Assembly (NCBI RefSeq): GCF_000430045.1
Contig: NZ_KE387029.1
Location: forward strand, 32,047 to 83,151
Origin: Calidithermus chliarophilus DSM 9957
GTDB taxonomy: Bacteria > Deinococcota > Deinococci > Deinococcales > Thermaceae
Direction: 5' to 3'
DNA: 51,105 nt
The position numbers and the translations under genes are program-made. Below the pieces are notes generated by a model. That model ran no database searches, was not told the origin of the DNA, and saw nothing but the letters and a program-made list of their open reading frames with translations. Below, piece after piece: positions 1-8,844 of this stretch. Position 1 is the first letter of the stretch. Each line of letters opens with the position of its first letter.

Positions 1-1
1 G

Positions 2-2845
2 GCCCCCACCCCGGCCCCCGGCCCGACCCCCGCACCGGCCCCCGCGCCCACCTTCGCCACCCCCCTCGAGGCCGCCCACTACCACTTCCAGGGCGGCGAC
101 CTCGACGCGGCGACCAAGGCGCTGATGCAGGCCCACGGGCAGGGCTTTTTGAGCAGCGACCGGCTCAACGAGTGGATGAGCCAAATCCTCAAGGCGCGCC
201 GGGGCGAGTCGTTCAGCATCCCGGGGATCGAGGTCTACGGCCCGCCCGCCCCCGACCTGGCCGACCCCGCCACCCTCGGCATCGACCCCTCCGACCGCGA
301 GCAGATGAAGTGGTACGCCCGCTTCCGCCGCCACAGCTCCGAGGCCGAGGCCGCCCGCAGCGCGGGGCGCGAGCAGAAGGCCCAGCGCCACGAGCGCGAC
401 GCCGACGCCGCGGTGGAACAGCTCGGCAAGCTGGGCGCCAGCGTGGACCTGCTGCGCGAGGTGCTCGAGCGCCAGCGCGAGGAGGCCAAGCGCGGCCAGG
501 GGGGAGGGGGAGGGGGCGGCGACGGGCCCGCCAGCCCCCAGCCCAAGCCGCCCGAGGACAAGCCCTCCGACGAGGCCCCCAAGTGGCTCAGGGAGCTGAC
601 GGACTACTTCGGCGGGCGCGGCCTGGGCGGGCTGGGGGAGCTCGGCAACCTGTTGGGGCGTTTCGGGAAGTACCTGGGCCCCGGGGTGCTGGGCGCCGCC
701 GCGGGCGCGGGCCTGGTGAGCTGGATGGCGACCCGCGCCGACGCCAACGCCGACGGCGCGCGCAACGAGGCCCTGGCCTTCCGCGACCTCTCCCGCGCCA
801 CGGGCAACGAGCGGGGCACCTGGCAAGCCTTCCTGGGGGGCGCCGACGACGACCCCGCCACCAACGCCCTGCAAACCCGCTCCGAGATCACCGCTTTAGG
901 GCTCACCGCGCCCCAGGCCGGGCTCTTCGCCGCGCGCTACGGCATCCCCCAGGACGCGACCGGCCTGGCCGCGGACGCCATCGCGGGGCTGCGGCTGGCG
1001 AAGTACCTGGGCGCCGACGAGGGCCAAATCGCCAACCTGCTCTCCGGCGGGGTGCGCGCGGGGGCGGGCCAGGCCGGGCAGATCGAGGCCCTGAGCCGGG
1101 TGATCTTCGCCGCGGTGCGCGAGGGCACCAAGGAGGGGGTGGCCTCGAGCGAGACCTTCAGCGTCATGCAGCGCTTCTTCGAGGGCAGCGCCAGCCAGGG
1201 CGTGACCACCGGGCTGCAATCCACCGCGCTGCTGGCGGCCTACCTCGAGAACCTCAACCAGTCCGGCAGCCGCGCGCTCAAGGGCCAGGCCGGGGCCGCC
1301 GCGCTGCAAAACATCGCCCAGGGCCTGGCCGCCCCCGGCAGCGAGGGCCTGGACATCGTGGTGCTGCAAAGCCTGATGGGCGACGGCGGCCTGACCCCCG
1401 AGGCGCTGGGGCTGTCGGGGGAGGAGGCCAAGACCTTCGCCCAGCTCTCCCCCCTCATGCGCGCCCGCGTCGCCCAGGAGAAGATCAAGGCCCTCAACCC
1501 CGCGGTGATGCGCCGGGTGGGGGCGGGGATCGAGGCCATGCGGCTGCCCCCCGACCTCCAGCTCATGCTGGGCGAGCAGTTCCTGGGGCTCTCGCGCCAG
1601 CAGTCCCTCGAGATCACCGCCCAGTTCGGCGGGATCGGGGAGTTCTTGCAGTCGGCCACCCCCCAGCAGCTCCAGAAGTTCATGCAGGCCCGGCCCCAGG
1701 ACACCAAGCCCCTGGGCCCGGAGGGGGACTTTGCCGACGACCTGCTGCGCAAGCAGGTGCTCGAGGAGGAGCGCCGCCGCCTCACCGCCATCCGCGACGC
1801 CAACAGCCAGCTCGTGGGCCTGACCGAGGAGTTCCGCAAGCTGCGGCTCGAGATCGACAAGCTGCTCTCCAGCGGCTCCCTGGGCTACTTCTCCGGCTTC
1901 GGGCCGGGCGGCAGCGCCTACCGGCCCCCGCTCTTCCAGCCCCAACTGCCCCAGCCGGGCGCGACCGGCGCGCCGGGCATCCGGGTCAACCCCGGCCTAC
2001 CCCTGCCCGCCCCGGACCCGGAGCACGCCTTGGTCAGCCGGGTGCCGGTGGTGGGGGGCCTGGGCGCCCAGCTCGGGGGCACCTACATCACCGCCCGCCC
2101 CGGCGAGCCCTACGCCGACCCCGCGCTGGCGGCCCGCTACGACCGGGACGGCGACGGCCACGAGGGGCTGGACTACCGCATCGGCAGGCAGGGCGACTCG
2201 AGCGAGGTGTACAACTACTTCGGCGCCCGGCTCACCGTCAAGGACATCCGGGCGTACAGCGACGCCCAGGGCAAGCACAACGTGGACCTTCTGCTGCGCG
2301 CCCCCAACGGGGCCACCTTCTGGCTGCGCCACCTGCGCGCCGACCCCAACCAGTACCGCCTGAACCAGCAGGTCGAGGCCGGGGCCTACATGGGCCGGGA
2401 GGGGTTCGTGGGCTCGGGCTTCCACATCCACGTCGAGCCCGTCGCCCTGCCGGGCGGGGGGCGGGTGGACCCGGCCAAGGAGGATCAGGTGCAGCGGTGG
2501 GTGCAGGAGCTGGGCTTCAAGGGCTTCAACGCCGGGGGCTTCACCGGCGAGGGCCACCCGCTGGACCCCGCGGGGATCGTGCATAAGGGGGAGTTCGTGG
2601 TCAACGAGGCCGTCACCCGCCGCCACCGGCCCCTGCTCGAGGCCCTCAACTCGGGCGCCGACCCCTCCCTGGGCTCGGGCGGGGGCTCGGGCAGGCTCGA
2701 GGTGGTCTTCACCGGGCAGGGCCGGGTGGAGGTCGGCGGCGGCCACCCCGCCGCGCCGCGGCTGGAGGAGCTGCTGAGCGGGGCCCTGCGCCAGTTCGCC
2801 ACCGAGATCGTCAACCCCTACAACGAGGGCAACCGCCGCAAGTGA
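2..2845 (+). CDS. Tail tape measure protein with M23 peptidase domain (5' end outside window)
   Basis: Tape measure proteins fill the tail tube, set its length and often carry a cell-wall hydrolase. The frame is open to the left edge and begins with Ala/Pro repeats, so the true start is outside the window; the first in-frame ATG is at 125. Numbered from that ATG there is a helical, charged segment (about 60-110), a Gly/Pro linker, a Gly/Ala-rich hydrophobic stretch (about 160-205) and a long helical body. A LytM/M23-like domain follows, with HEGLD (H679, D683) and HIH (H767, H769), the zinc ligands in the expected order. The C-terminus has the AGIVHKGEFVVN block common in tape measures. The gene ends at a hairpin shared with the convergent lipoprotein gene. 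Role is sure; peptidase activity is inferred from the ligands. Confidence 0.9.
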   Translation, partial: APTPAPGPTPAPAPAPTFATPLEAAHYHFQGGDLDAATKALMQAHGQGFLSSDRLNEWMSQILKARRGESFSIPGIEVYGPPAPDLADPATLGIDPSDREQMKWYARFRRHSSEAEAARSAGREQKAQRHERDADAAVEQLGKLGASVDLLREVLERQREEAKRGQGGGGGGGDGPASPQPKPPEDKPSDEAPKWLRELTDYFGGRGLGGLGELGNLLGRFGKYLGPGVLGAAAGAGLVSWMATRADANADGARNEALAFRDLSRATGNERGTWQAFLGGADDDPATNALQTRSEITALGLTAPQAGLFAARYGIPQDATGLAADAIAGLRLAKYLGADEGQIANLLSGGVRAGAGQAGQIEALSRVIFAAVREGTKEGVASSETFSVMQRFFEGSASQGVTTGLQSTALLAAYLENLNQSGSRALKGQAGAAALQNIAQGLAAPGSEGLDIVVLQSLMGDGGLTPEALGLSGEEAKTFAQLSPLMRARVAQEKIKALNPAVMRRVGAGIEAMRLPPDLQLMLGEQFLGLSRQQSLEITAQFGGIGEFLQSATPQQLQKFMQARPQDTKPLGPEGDFADDLLRKQVLEEERRRLTAIRDANSQLVGLTEEFRKLRLEIDKLLSSGSLGYFSGFGPGGSAYRPPLFQPQLPQPGATGAPGIRVNPGLPLPAPDPEHALVSRVPVVGGLGAQLGGTYITARPGEPYADPALAARYDRDGDGHEGLDYRIGRQGDSSEVYNYFGARLTVKDIRAYSDAQGKHNVDLLLRAPNGATFWLRHLRADPNQYRLNQQVEAGAYMGREGFVGSGFHIHVEPVALPGGGRVDPAKEDQVQRWVQELGFKGFNAGGFTGEGHPLDPAGIVHKGEFVVNEAVTRRHRPLLEALNSGADPSLGSGGGSGRLEVVFTGQGRVEVGGGHPAAPRLEELLSGALRQFATEIVNPYNEGNRRK

Positions 2846-2856
2846 CCGCCCCGCGA

Positions 2857-2875
2857 CCCCCGGCTAGGCCGGGGG
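2857..2875. terminator. Bidirectional hairpin between convergent genes
   Basis: An 8-bp stem (CCCCCGGC and GCCGGGGG) with a TAG loop lies between the tape measure stop and the convergent lipoprotein gene; the lipoprotein stop codon starts inside it. There is no T-run, so termination strength is uncertain. Confidence 0.5.
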
Positions 2876-3343
2876 GTAGTAGCCCACGCAGACCCAGGGC
2901 ATGTACAGCCCCATCGCCACCCCCGCCAACCCCTTGGCGGGGTCGTTCTTGGGCCCCACGAACAGCCGCAGGCTGTAGGCGGTGGCGAGGCCGCTGTCGA
3001 GGTAGAGCTCCAGCCGCTGGCCCTGGAGGTAGTAGGGGGTGTAGCCGCTGTCGGCCAGCGCCGTCACCAGCCGCTCCTCAATCTCGAGCGAGCGATTGCC
3101 GTCGAAGTATTGGGGGTTGAGCACCCCGTAGGTCACGCAGCGCATGTTCCGGGGGCCCTTGAAGCCCAGGGGCACCCCCGCGCGGGTGTGCGCCTCGTTG
3201 ATTTCGGCCTGGCCCTTCATGAAGAAGGGCCACTCCTTGAAGTCGTAGCCCTCGGGCAGCGGCGCCACCGGCAGCGCCTCGTCGCGGCAGGCCGGGAGTG
3301 CGAGCGTCAGGCCGAGGAATAGGAGCGGTAGCAGGTAGCGCAT
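2864..3343 (-). CDS. Predicted lipoprotein, reversed inside the tail cluster (moron candidate)
   Basis: The 159-residue product starts with MR, a hydrophobic core of about 14 residues and LALPAC, a slightly irregular lipobox with Cys19, so it is probably an exported, lipid-anchored protein. No family was recognised in the mature part. It is the only minus-strand gene in 18 kb of late genes and has its own promoter: extended -10 TGC-TAAGGT ending 6 bp before the ATG, so the mRNA would be leaderless. This is typical of a moron expressed from the prophage. Phage lipoproteins known elsewhere often block superinfection or receptors; that role here is inference only. Confidence 0.7.
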   Translation of the reverse strand: MRYLLPLLFLGLTLALPACRDEALPVAPLPEGYDFKEWPFFMKGQAEINEAHTRAGVPLGFKGPRNMRCVTYGVLNPQYFDGNRSLEIEERLVTALADSGYTPYYLQGQRLELYLDSGLATAYSLRLFVGPKNDPAKGLAGVAMGLYMPWVCVGYYPPA

Positions 3344-3349
3344 GGCCCC

Positions 3350-3358
3350 ACCTTAGCA
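3350..3358 (-). promoter_or_regulatory. Extended -10 promoter of lipoprotein gene
   Basis: Minus strand reads TGC then TAAGGT (3355-3350), with 6 bp to the ATG at 3343. I see no good -35. The spacing implies a leaderless transcript independent of the divergent late element at 3380. Confidence 0.5.
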
Positions 3359-3379
3359 GATGGGGAGGGGCCGGGGCGT

Positions 3380-3403
3380 CTGACCCCCCCGGCCCGCCAC
3401 ACT
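3380..3403 (+). promoter_or_regulatory. Late element L1 (tail hub gene)
   Basis: CTGACC at 3380-3385, 12 bp, CACACT at 3398-3403, then 7 bp to the GTG start at 3411. One of ten copies with identical internal spacing in this window. Confidence 0.7.
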
Positions 3404-3410
3404 GAGGCCC

Positions 3411-4880
3411 GTGAGCCGCGCCGTCATGTCCTTGCTCAGCCTGAAGGTCCACCGGGCGGACAACACGACCCTCGACCTCTCCGACCGCGTGATCCAGTAC
3501 ACCCAGCGCGAGTCGCTCGAGGGCTTCCCCAGCTTCTCCCTCGCCCTGCCCCTGGCCCTCGACGGCGCCCCGGTGATCGAGACCTTCCGCATCGGAGACC
3601 TGCTCGAGGCGGGCTTCACCCACACCCAGGACGGCCTGAGCTACGCCTACCGCACCACGATGGTCGGGGTGATCCAGAAGATCGGCCAGCAGCAGGCCCT
3701 CACCGAGCGCGGCCTGACCCGCGTCGCCAGCGTCAGCGGGGTGGGGCTGGCCGGGTTCTTGGCCGCCGACAGCGTGAACTACTGGGTGGCGACCAACCTG
3801 GCGAGGGTCTTCAAGACCGCGGGCGAGGCCCGGCTCGAGTCCCTCGCCATGAAGCGCCTCGACCAGGCCCTGGCCGCGTTCATGGAGCAGGTGGCCTTCG
3901 ACGTGCTCAAAATCCGCCGCCCCCAGGGGGACGTGCGCCGCCTGCTGGCCTACTGCTTCAGGAGCCTGGAGGGGGTGGGGCAATACTACCTGCGCTGGGC
4001 CAACTTCGAGGGGGCCCTGTGGGGCTTCCTCGACGCCTACGCCGAGAAGCCCCTGCACGAGCTGTACAGCCTCACCCTGCCGCTGGCGGAGTTCGAGCGG
4101 CTGGAGGGGGTCAAGCCCGACCCCGCCCGGCTCGCCGCCTTCGGGCCGGACCGGGCGGTGGCCGCGGTGATCCACCGCCCCGCCCCCTTCCCCTACGCCA
4201 CCCCCGACGGCAAGCCCACCCTGGGCGAGTGGCCGCGGCTGCCCCTGCACGACCTCACCCCCGAGCACCTCGAGGCGGGCACCGACCACAGCGCCGACTG
4301 GGACGTAGCCAGCGTGCGCAACGCCTTCTTCCTCACCCCCGCCACCTTCGCCCTCGACACCACGCTGCAAAAGGCGTACATCCCCGTGGTGGTCAACGTC
4401 CCCAAGTGGGAGCGCTACGGCTACCGGCCCCTCTCCTGGCAGACCGGGCTGTGGGGCCAGGACGCGCGGGGGGAGGGGATCACCGAGTTCTTCCGGGCGC
4501 TCAACTGGCGCGTAGCCGCGCAGCACAACCGCCTGGAGGAATACTCGGGCGCCACCCTCGAGCTGCGCCTGGCCCCGTGGCTGCAACCGGGGCACCGCGC
4601 GAAGTACCGCCACTACGTGGGGGACGACACCGCGATCTTCCAGGGCTACATCACCTCCGTCACCCACACCTGGAGCCCCGGACCCCAGGGCAAGCGCAGC
4701 ACCACCGTCCAGCTCGACCGCTGCACGGGGGAGGCCATCTACACCAGGGACATCGGCTTTTTCACCTTCGGGCTCAGCGAGTACAACCCCCTGGGCGACA
4801 AGGACTTGCCCGAGGCCCAGGTGCGCGCGCGCGACGGCGGGCCCGCCAAGCGCCCCACGGGGGCGGGAGAGCAGCCATGA
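3411..4880 (+). CDS. Baseplate hub / tail protein
   Basis: A 489-residue tail protein, best assigned as the baseplate hub (T4 gp27 / Mu gp44 / P2 gpD type). Support is position directly after the tape measure and before the spike, and the C-terminal block at about residues 405-440 (FQGYITSVTHTW followed by a TTVQL strand), which resembles the end of such hubs. The N-terminus (TLDLSDRVIQYTQRESL) fits the beta-rich hub fold. The GTG at 3411 is chosen because late element L1 lies 7 bp upstream; an in-frame ATG at 3426 is the alternative. The stop overlaps the next start (ATGA). No enzymatic motif is visible. Confidence 0.7.
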   Translation: MSRAVMSLLSLKVHRADNTTLDLSDRVIQYTQRESLEGFPSFSLALPLALDGAPVIETFRIGDLLEAGFTHTQDGLSYAYRTTMVGVIQKIGQQQALTERGLTRVASVSGVGLAGFLAADSVNYWVATNLARVFKTAGEARLESLAMKRLDQALAAFMEQVAFDVLKIRRPQGDVRRLLAYCFRSLEGVGQYYLRWANFEGALWGFLDAYAEKPLHELYSLTLPLAEFERLEGVKPDPARLAAFGPDRAVAAVIHRPAPFPYATPDGKPTLGEWPRLPLHDLTPEHLEAGTDHSADWDVASVRNAFFLTPATFALDTTLQKAYIPVVVNVPKWERYGYRPLSWQTGLWGQDARGEGITEFFRALNWRVAAQHNRLEEYSGATLELRLAPWLQPGHRAKYRHYVGDDTAIFQGYITSVTHTWSPGPQGKRSTTVQLDRCTGEAIYTRDIGFFTFGLSEYNPLGDKDLPEAQVRARDGGPAKRPTGAGEQP

Positions 4881-5890
4881 AAGGACTCCGCGGCATCCAC
4901 CTGGCCCAGGTCATCAGCGTCCACCCCAGCGCCCCGGCCACCACCCGGCCCGACTCGCCCCCGCCCTACGCGGGCACCCTCAGCGTGAAGCTGGGGGACT
5001 ACTCCACCCAGGGCGGCACCGACGAGGCGCCCATGTTCCGGGTGCGGGTGCTGCGCGAGCGGGCCCAGCCCGCCGCCGGGGTCTACCGGCTGCCCCAGGA
5101 GGGCGACTGGGGCCTGGTGGCCTTCTTCGCCAACGACGGGGCCAGCGGGGTGTGGCTGGGCAGCCTCGACTCCATCACCCGCAACCTGATCCCCGAGGAG
5201 CTGTGGGCCCTCGACGAGGCCGCCGAGCTGCACCACTTCCCCTCCGACCGCTACGCCATCTACCACGGCGACGGGATGGAGGAGCACGCCTGGCCCGACG
5301 GCACGCTGCTCAAGATCACCCCCCGCAAGGACGGGCAGCCGAGCAACCCCACCTACCGCGCGCGCCGCTCGGCCCGCAAGGCCCGGCGCAAGAGCGGGGA
5401 GGGCTGGGCCACCGAGCGCCAGCCCTACTCCCCCCACCCCCAGCCCCCGGTGGACGTCGTGCTGAGCCACGCCTCGGGCGCCGAGGTGCGGCTGTCAGCC
5501 GACGGCTCGCTGTTCCTCTCCACCCCCGCGGGCCACTCCCTACGGCTGTTCGACGACACCGAGCAGGGCCGCGACCCCGCGACCGGCCAGGTCACGACCC
5601 CCCACGACCCCGCCCGCGCCCGGAGCGCCCTGGTCCTCGAGGCCGCCGGGGGCGCCTCCATCCGGCTGGAGGAGAACCCCGCCCCCCGCGTGGTCATCGA
5701 CCCCGGCCCCGGCACCGTGCAAATCGCCGGGGGGCCGATGGGGGCGGCCCGGGTGGGCGACCGGGTGAGCGTGACCATCCCCGCGGGCGCGGTGCTGGTG
5801 AACACCCCCGCAGGCCCCGGCACCAACCCCGCGCCCATCGTGGCCGAGGGGGTGATCGTGGAGGGCAGCGCCAAGGTGACGGTGGGCTGA
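4877..5890 (+). CDS. Baseplate spike protein (gpV/gp5-like)
   Basis: A 337-residue protein assigned as the central spike that tips the tail. The first 110 residues look like an OB-fold (VKLGDYSTQ, MFRVRVLRE, PQEGDWGLVAFF), as in gpV/gp5. The C-terminal third is short beta repeats rich in Gly, Val and Pro (VVIDPGPGTVQIAG, AARVGDRVSVTIP), as expected of a beta-helical spike ending in a PAAR-like tip. A basic linker (RARRSARKARRKSG) separates them. The ATG at 4877 overlaps the hub stop; the frame is open further upstream, but that part lies inside the hub gene. Order hub-spike-gp25-gpJ supports the call. Confidence 0.7.
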   Translation: MKGLRGIHLAQVISVHPSAPATTRPDSPPPYAGTLSVKLGDYSTQGGTDEAPMFRVRVLRERAQPAAGVYRLPQEGDWGLVAFFANDGASGVWLGSLDSITRNLIPEELWALDEAAELHHFPSDRYAIYHGDGMEEHAWPDGTLLKITPRKDGQPSNPTYRARRSARKARRKSGEGWATERQPYSPHPQPPVDVVLSHASGAEVRLSADGSLFLSTPAGHSLRLFDDTEQGRDPATGQVTTPHDPARARSALVLEAAGGASIRLEENPAPRVVIDPGPGTVQIAGGPMGAARVGDRVSVTIPAGAVLVNTPAGPGTNPAPIVAEGVIVEGSAKVTVG

Positions 5891-5910
5891 CCCCTGGCCG
5901 GGCTCAGGCT
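5887..5910 (+). promoter_or_regulatory. Late element L2
   Basis: CTGACC at 5887-5892 (it includes the spike stop codon), 12 bp, CAGGCT at 5905-5910, then 6 bp to the ATG at 5917. Confidence 0.65.
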
Positions 5911-5916
5911 GGGGGC

Positions 5917-6528
5917 ATGAGCCGCATCTACCTGCAACTGCTCGAGCCCTCCGGGGGCAGGCTGCACAGCCCCAACCGCGCCCAGGTGGTCAGCCGCGTC
6001 GGGGCCGACGGGCGGTGGGCCTTCCCCATCGGCGCGCAGAGCTACGTGGAGGAGCGGGGCGCGCGGGTGCAGCTGCTGGAGGTGGCGGACGGGGTGATCC
6101 CCGACACGATGGGCCTGTCCAGCCCCCGATTCCGGCTGGAGGTCACCTTCGGCAACCGCCCCAAGAACGTCGGGGGCCAGACGGTGAGCGCGATGGAGCT
6201 CGCCAACGACCTCAAGCGCTTCGTGGGCTACTACTTCAAGCGCCGCCTCGAGCAGGCCAAGGCCCGCCAGCCCCTCATCGAGATGTCCTTCCACGACACC
6301 TACCACAACCGGCACTGGATCGTGGTGCCCGCCGAAGAGCCCACCCTACGCTCGACCGCCAACGAGCCCACCCGCTCCCGGCTGAGCTTCAGCCTCATCG
6401 CCGTGCGCCCCTTCGACCGGCCCCAGCTCGCCCCCGACCGGGTGAGGGCCGCCCTCGAGCCCGCCAGCCAGACCGAGATCGGGCAGGCCGTCGTGCGCTA
6501 CTGCCCGGTCGAAGGAGCCCGCGCATGA
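5917..6528 (+). CDS. Tail/baseplate protein of unknown function
   Basis: A 203-residue product between spike and gp25-like genes, so probably a baseplate or tail-terminus part; I do not recognise the family. The centre contains MSFHDTYHNRHWIVVP followed by a Ser/Thr/Arg-rich strand (TRSRLSFSLIAVRPF), which suggests a beta-sandwich, and a helical stretch around residues 85-115 (ELANDLKRFVGYYFKRRLEQ). The ATG at 5917 is fixed by late element L2 six bp upstream. The stop overlaps the next start (ATGA), so the two are translationally coupled. Confidence 0.65.
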   Translation: MSRIYLQLLEPSGGRLHSPNRAQVVSRVGADGRWAFPIGAQSYVEERGARVQLLEVADGVIPDTMGLSSPRFRLEVTFGNRPKNVGGQTVSAMELANDLKRFVGYYFKRRLEQAKARQPLIEMSFHDTYHNRHWIVVPAEEPTLRSTANEPTRSRLSFSLIAVRPFDRPQLAPDRVRAALEPASQTEIGQAVVRYCPVEGARA

Positions 6529-7175
6529 GCGCCAGCGCCTACCAGGACGTACACGCCTTCCACGCCCGCGCCGAGGAGGGCCGCGGCAGCACGGCGCAGG
6601 CCCGCGGCGCCCTGCGCCGGGTGGAGGAGGAGGAGGGGCTGCGGGTGCTGGCGGGCGCCGAGGTGCGCGCCGCCGACGCCGCGGGCCAGCTCAACGTGGT
6701 GGGCGGGGCGGCGGGCCCGGCGGCCCAGGCCGCCCTGGGCGCCACCGCCAACCTGCTCACCCGCTTCGCCGCCGCCCTCAGCGTGCAGCTCGAGATCGGG
6801 CCGGACGGCAAGCCCACCCTCTCCCACCGGCTCGACTACATGGCCGCGCTCGAGGTGGCCCTCTCGCTCACCGGCTCGGTCAACCTGCCCCTGGGCGACA
6901 TCGCGGGCGGCTTGCAGGCCGCGGTGAGCGTGGCGATGAGCAACGGGCAGCTCTCCCTGTCGGCCTCCCTCAGCGCGATGCTCGAGCACACCCTGGCCCT
7001 GGCCGCCTCCAACCCCGGCGACCCCGCGGTGCGCTGGATGCGGGAGGTGGCCGCCTCCTTCGCGCTGGGCGTGGTGCTGGAGGCGGGGCCGGGGGGCAAG
7101 CTGGAGCTGCGCAACTACTCCCGCGCGCGCCTGTCGCTGGCGTGGGCCGCGGAAGCGATGGCGAGGTTGGCATGA
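6525..7175 (+). CDS. Tail-associated protein of unknown function
   Basis: A 216-residue Ala/Leu-rich protein, unrecognised. It has a charged helical N-terminus (about 1-50), a Gly/Ala segment, and then alternating patterns (VNLPLGDIAGGLQAAVSVAM, LSLSASLSAML) that could be amphipathic strands or helices. It is coupled to both neighbours by ATGA overlaps at 6525 and 7172, so it is part of one unit with the baseplate genes. It could be a baseplate assembly factor or a tail completion protein; the sequence alone does not decide. Confidence 0.6.
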   Translation: MSASAYQDVHAFHARAEEGRGSTAQARGALRRVEEEEGLRVLAGAEVRAADAAGQLNVVGGAAGPAAQAALGATANLLTRFAAALSVQLEIGPDGKPTLSHRLDYMAALEVALSLTGSVNLPLGDIAGGLQAAVSVAMSNGQLSLSASLSAMLEHTLALAASNPGDPAVRWMREVAASFALGVVLEAGPGGKLELRNYSRARLSLAWAAEAMARLA

Positions 7176-7771
7176 ACTACGCGAGCTTGGAGGTACAGCA
7201 GGGCGACAGCATCCACCGCCTGGCCCAGGCCCTTCTGGGCGACTTCCGCCGCTGGCGGGAGCTGGCCGAGCTCAACGGGCTCGACCACCCCTACGTCGTG
7301 GACGACCCCGCCCCCTGGCGGGCCGAGGGCAGGCGGGTGCTGGGGCCGGGGGACACCCTCTACTACCCTTCCGACGCCCTGCCCAGCCCCCGCCGCCGGG
7401 TCGGGGCCGACCTCGAGGCCCAGACCTACGGCACCGACCTGGCGATGCAGGGGGGCCATCTGGTGTGGATCGGCGGCAGCCTGAGCATGGTCTCGGGCCT
7501 GGACAACCTCAAGCAGGCCCTCACCCACCGGCTCAACACCCCCCAGGGCAACCTGCCCGCCCACCCCGGCTACGGCCACGCCCTCAAGCAGTACCTGGGC
7601 CGGGTGGGCGGGGGCGATGAGGCCGCGCTGGTCCGCCTCGAGGCCCAGCGGGTGCTCAACCAGGACCGCCGGATAGCCGCCAGCTCCGCGGCGGTGGAGT
7701 TTGCCGACTCGGCCGCGCACATCCGCGCCGAGGTCATCCCTCTGACCCCTGGCAACCGCGACACTGAGTAG
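7172..7771 (+). CDS. LysM-gp25 fusion, baseplate wedge protein
   Basis: A 199-residue protein with two recognisable halves. Residues about 5-70 form a LysM-like module (VQQGDSIHRLAQALLGD, then LAELNGLDHPYV and GPGDTLYYPS), which usually binds peptidoglycan or acts as a baseplate adaptor. Residues about 85-190 match the gpW/gp25 wedge family (DNLKQALTHRLNTPQGNLPA, then HPGYGHALKQYLGR and QRVLNQDRRI). In many myophages these are two proteins. The ATG at 7172 overlaps the previous stop. The C-terminal codons overlap late element L3, which drives the next gene. Confidence 0.8.
   Translation: MNYASLEVQQGDSIHRLAQALLGDFRRWRELAELNGLDHPYVVDDPAPWRAEGRRVLGPGDTLYYPSDALPSPRRRVGADLEAQTYGTDLAMQGGHLVWIGGSLSMVSGLDNLKQALTHRLNTPQGNLPAHPGYGHALKQYLGRVGGGDEAALVRLEAQRVLNQDRRIAASSAAVEFADSAAHIRAEVIPLTPGNRDTE
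7742..7765 (+). promoter_or_regulatory. Late element L3 (gpJ-like gene)
   Basis: CTGACC at 7742-7747, 12 bp, GACACT at 7760-7765, then 7 bp to the ATG at 7773. It lies inside the 3' end of the preceding gene. Confidence 0.7.
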
Positions 7772-7772
7772 C

Positions 7773-8837
7773 ATGAGCGCACCGTATACCTTCAAGACCC
7801 TCGACGAGGCCACCTGGGAGATGCTGGCCCTGTTCTGGGGTCTGTCGGGCATCCAGCCCGACTCCGAGCCCGGTAGCGTGTTGCGAACGCTGTTCGAGGC
7901 GGTGGGCTTCGAGGTGGAGGACTTGACATGGAGGTTCGACCAAGCCGCGCGCGCGGCCATCCCCCAGGCGGTGTTCGAGGCGTTCGGCTTCGAGCCCGAG
8001 GGCGCCCGCAGCGCCCAGGCCCAGGTGACCTTCTACCGCGCCGCGCCCCTGCCCACGCCCCTGGTGATCCCCCAGGGCTTCCGGGTGGCCCGGGTGGACG
8101 GCACCGAGTACGCCACCACCGCCGAGGCCCAGATCGGCGCGGGGTTTGCCGAGGCCACGGTGCCGGTAGCCGCGGTGATCCCCGGCGAGGCGGGCAACTG
8201 CCCCGCGGGGGCCATCGTGGTGCCCCGCGGGGCGCTGCCGGGCTTGCAGCGGATCACCAACCTGCTGCCCGCCACCGGCGGGCGCGACCAGGAGAGCCTG
8301 GAGGACCAGAAGGCCCGCTTCGCCCGCTACATCGCCCTCATCCACCGCGCCACCCCCGCCGCGCTCGAGGCCGCCGCCCTCGCCGCCGCCGGGCCCAACG
8401 GCGAGCGGGCCAAGGAGGTGCTGGTGCTCGACGCGCTCAAGGTGCCCACCATGCTCCCCGGCGACGTGGAGGTGTTCGTGGACGACGGCACCGGCAACGC
8501 CCCCGAGTCGCTGGTGCAGGCGGTACGCCTCGCCATCGCTGAGGTGCGGGCCGCGGGCACGCGGGTCACGGTGAGCCGGGTGGGGGCCAAGGCGGTGGAC
8601 GTGAGCGGCGCCGTCACCGCGCCCCCCGAGGCCCTCGAGCCCGCCCGCGAAGCGGTGCGCGCCTACTTCCGCGGCCTGCGGGTGGGCCAGAAGTTCGACA
8701 AGGACGCCCTGCTGGTGGCGATCAAGACCGCCCACCCGCTGGTGGACAACGTGAGCGTCACCCAGCCCGTGGACGACGTGCTGGCCGGGCCCACCCAGCG
8801 CATCGTGCTGGGGACGCTAGACCTGAGCCGGGTGTGA
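7773..8837 (+). CDS. Baseplate assembly protein J (gp6-like)
   Basis: A 354-residue wedge protein of the gpJ/Mu gp47 family, which builds the baseplate ring with gp25. Support: position straight after the gp25-like gene; an N-terminal segment about entering the baseplate (PDSEPGSVLRTLFEAVGFEV); the typical GEAGNCPAGAIV and TGGRDQESLEDQKARF blocks near residues 130-185; and the C-terminal HPLVDNVSVTQPVDDV. The start is set by late element L3. Together with gp25 it shows the tail is contractile even though sheath and tube genes lie outside the window. Confidence 0.88.
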   Translation: MSAPYTFKTLDEATWEMLALFWGLSGIQPDSEPGSVLRTLFEAVGFEVEDLTWRFDQAARAAIPQAVFEAFGFEPEGARSAQAQVTFYRAAPLPTPLVIPQGFRVARVDGTEYATTAEAQIGAGFAEATVPVAAVIPGEAGNCPAGAIVVPRGALPGLQRITNLLPATGGRDQESLEDQKARFARYIALIHRATPAALEAAALAAAGPNGERAKEVLVLDALKVPTMLPGDVEVFVDDGTGNAPESLVQAVRLAIAEVRAAGTRVTVSRVGAKAVDVSGAVTAPPEALEPAREAVRAYFRGLRVGQKFDKDALLVAIKTAHPLVDNVSVTQPVDDVLAGPTQRIVLGTLDLSRV

Positions 8838-8844
8838 GGTAGCC

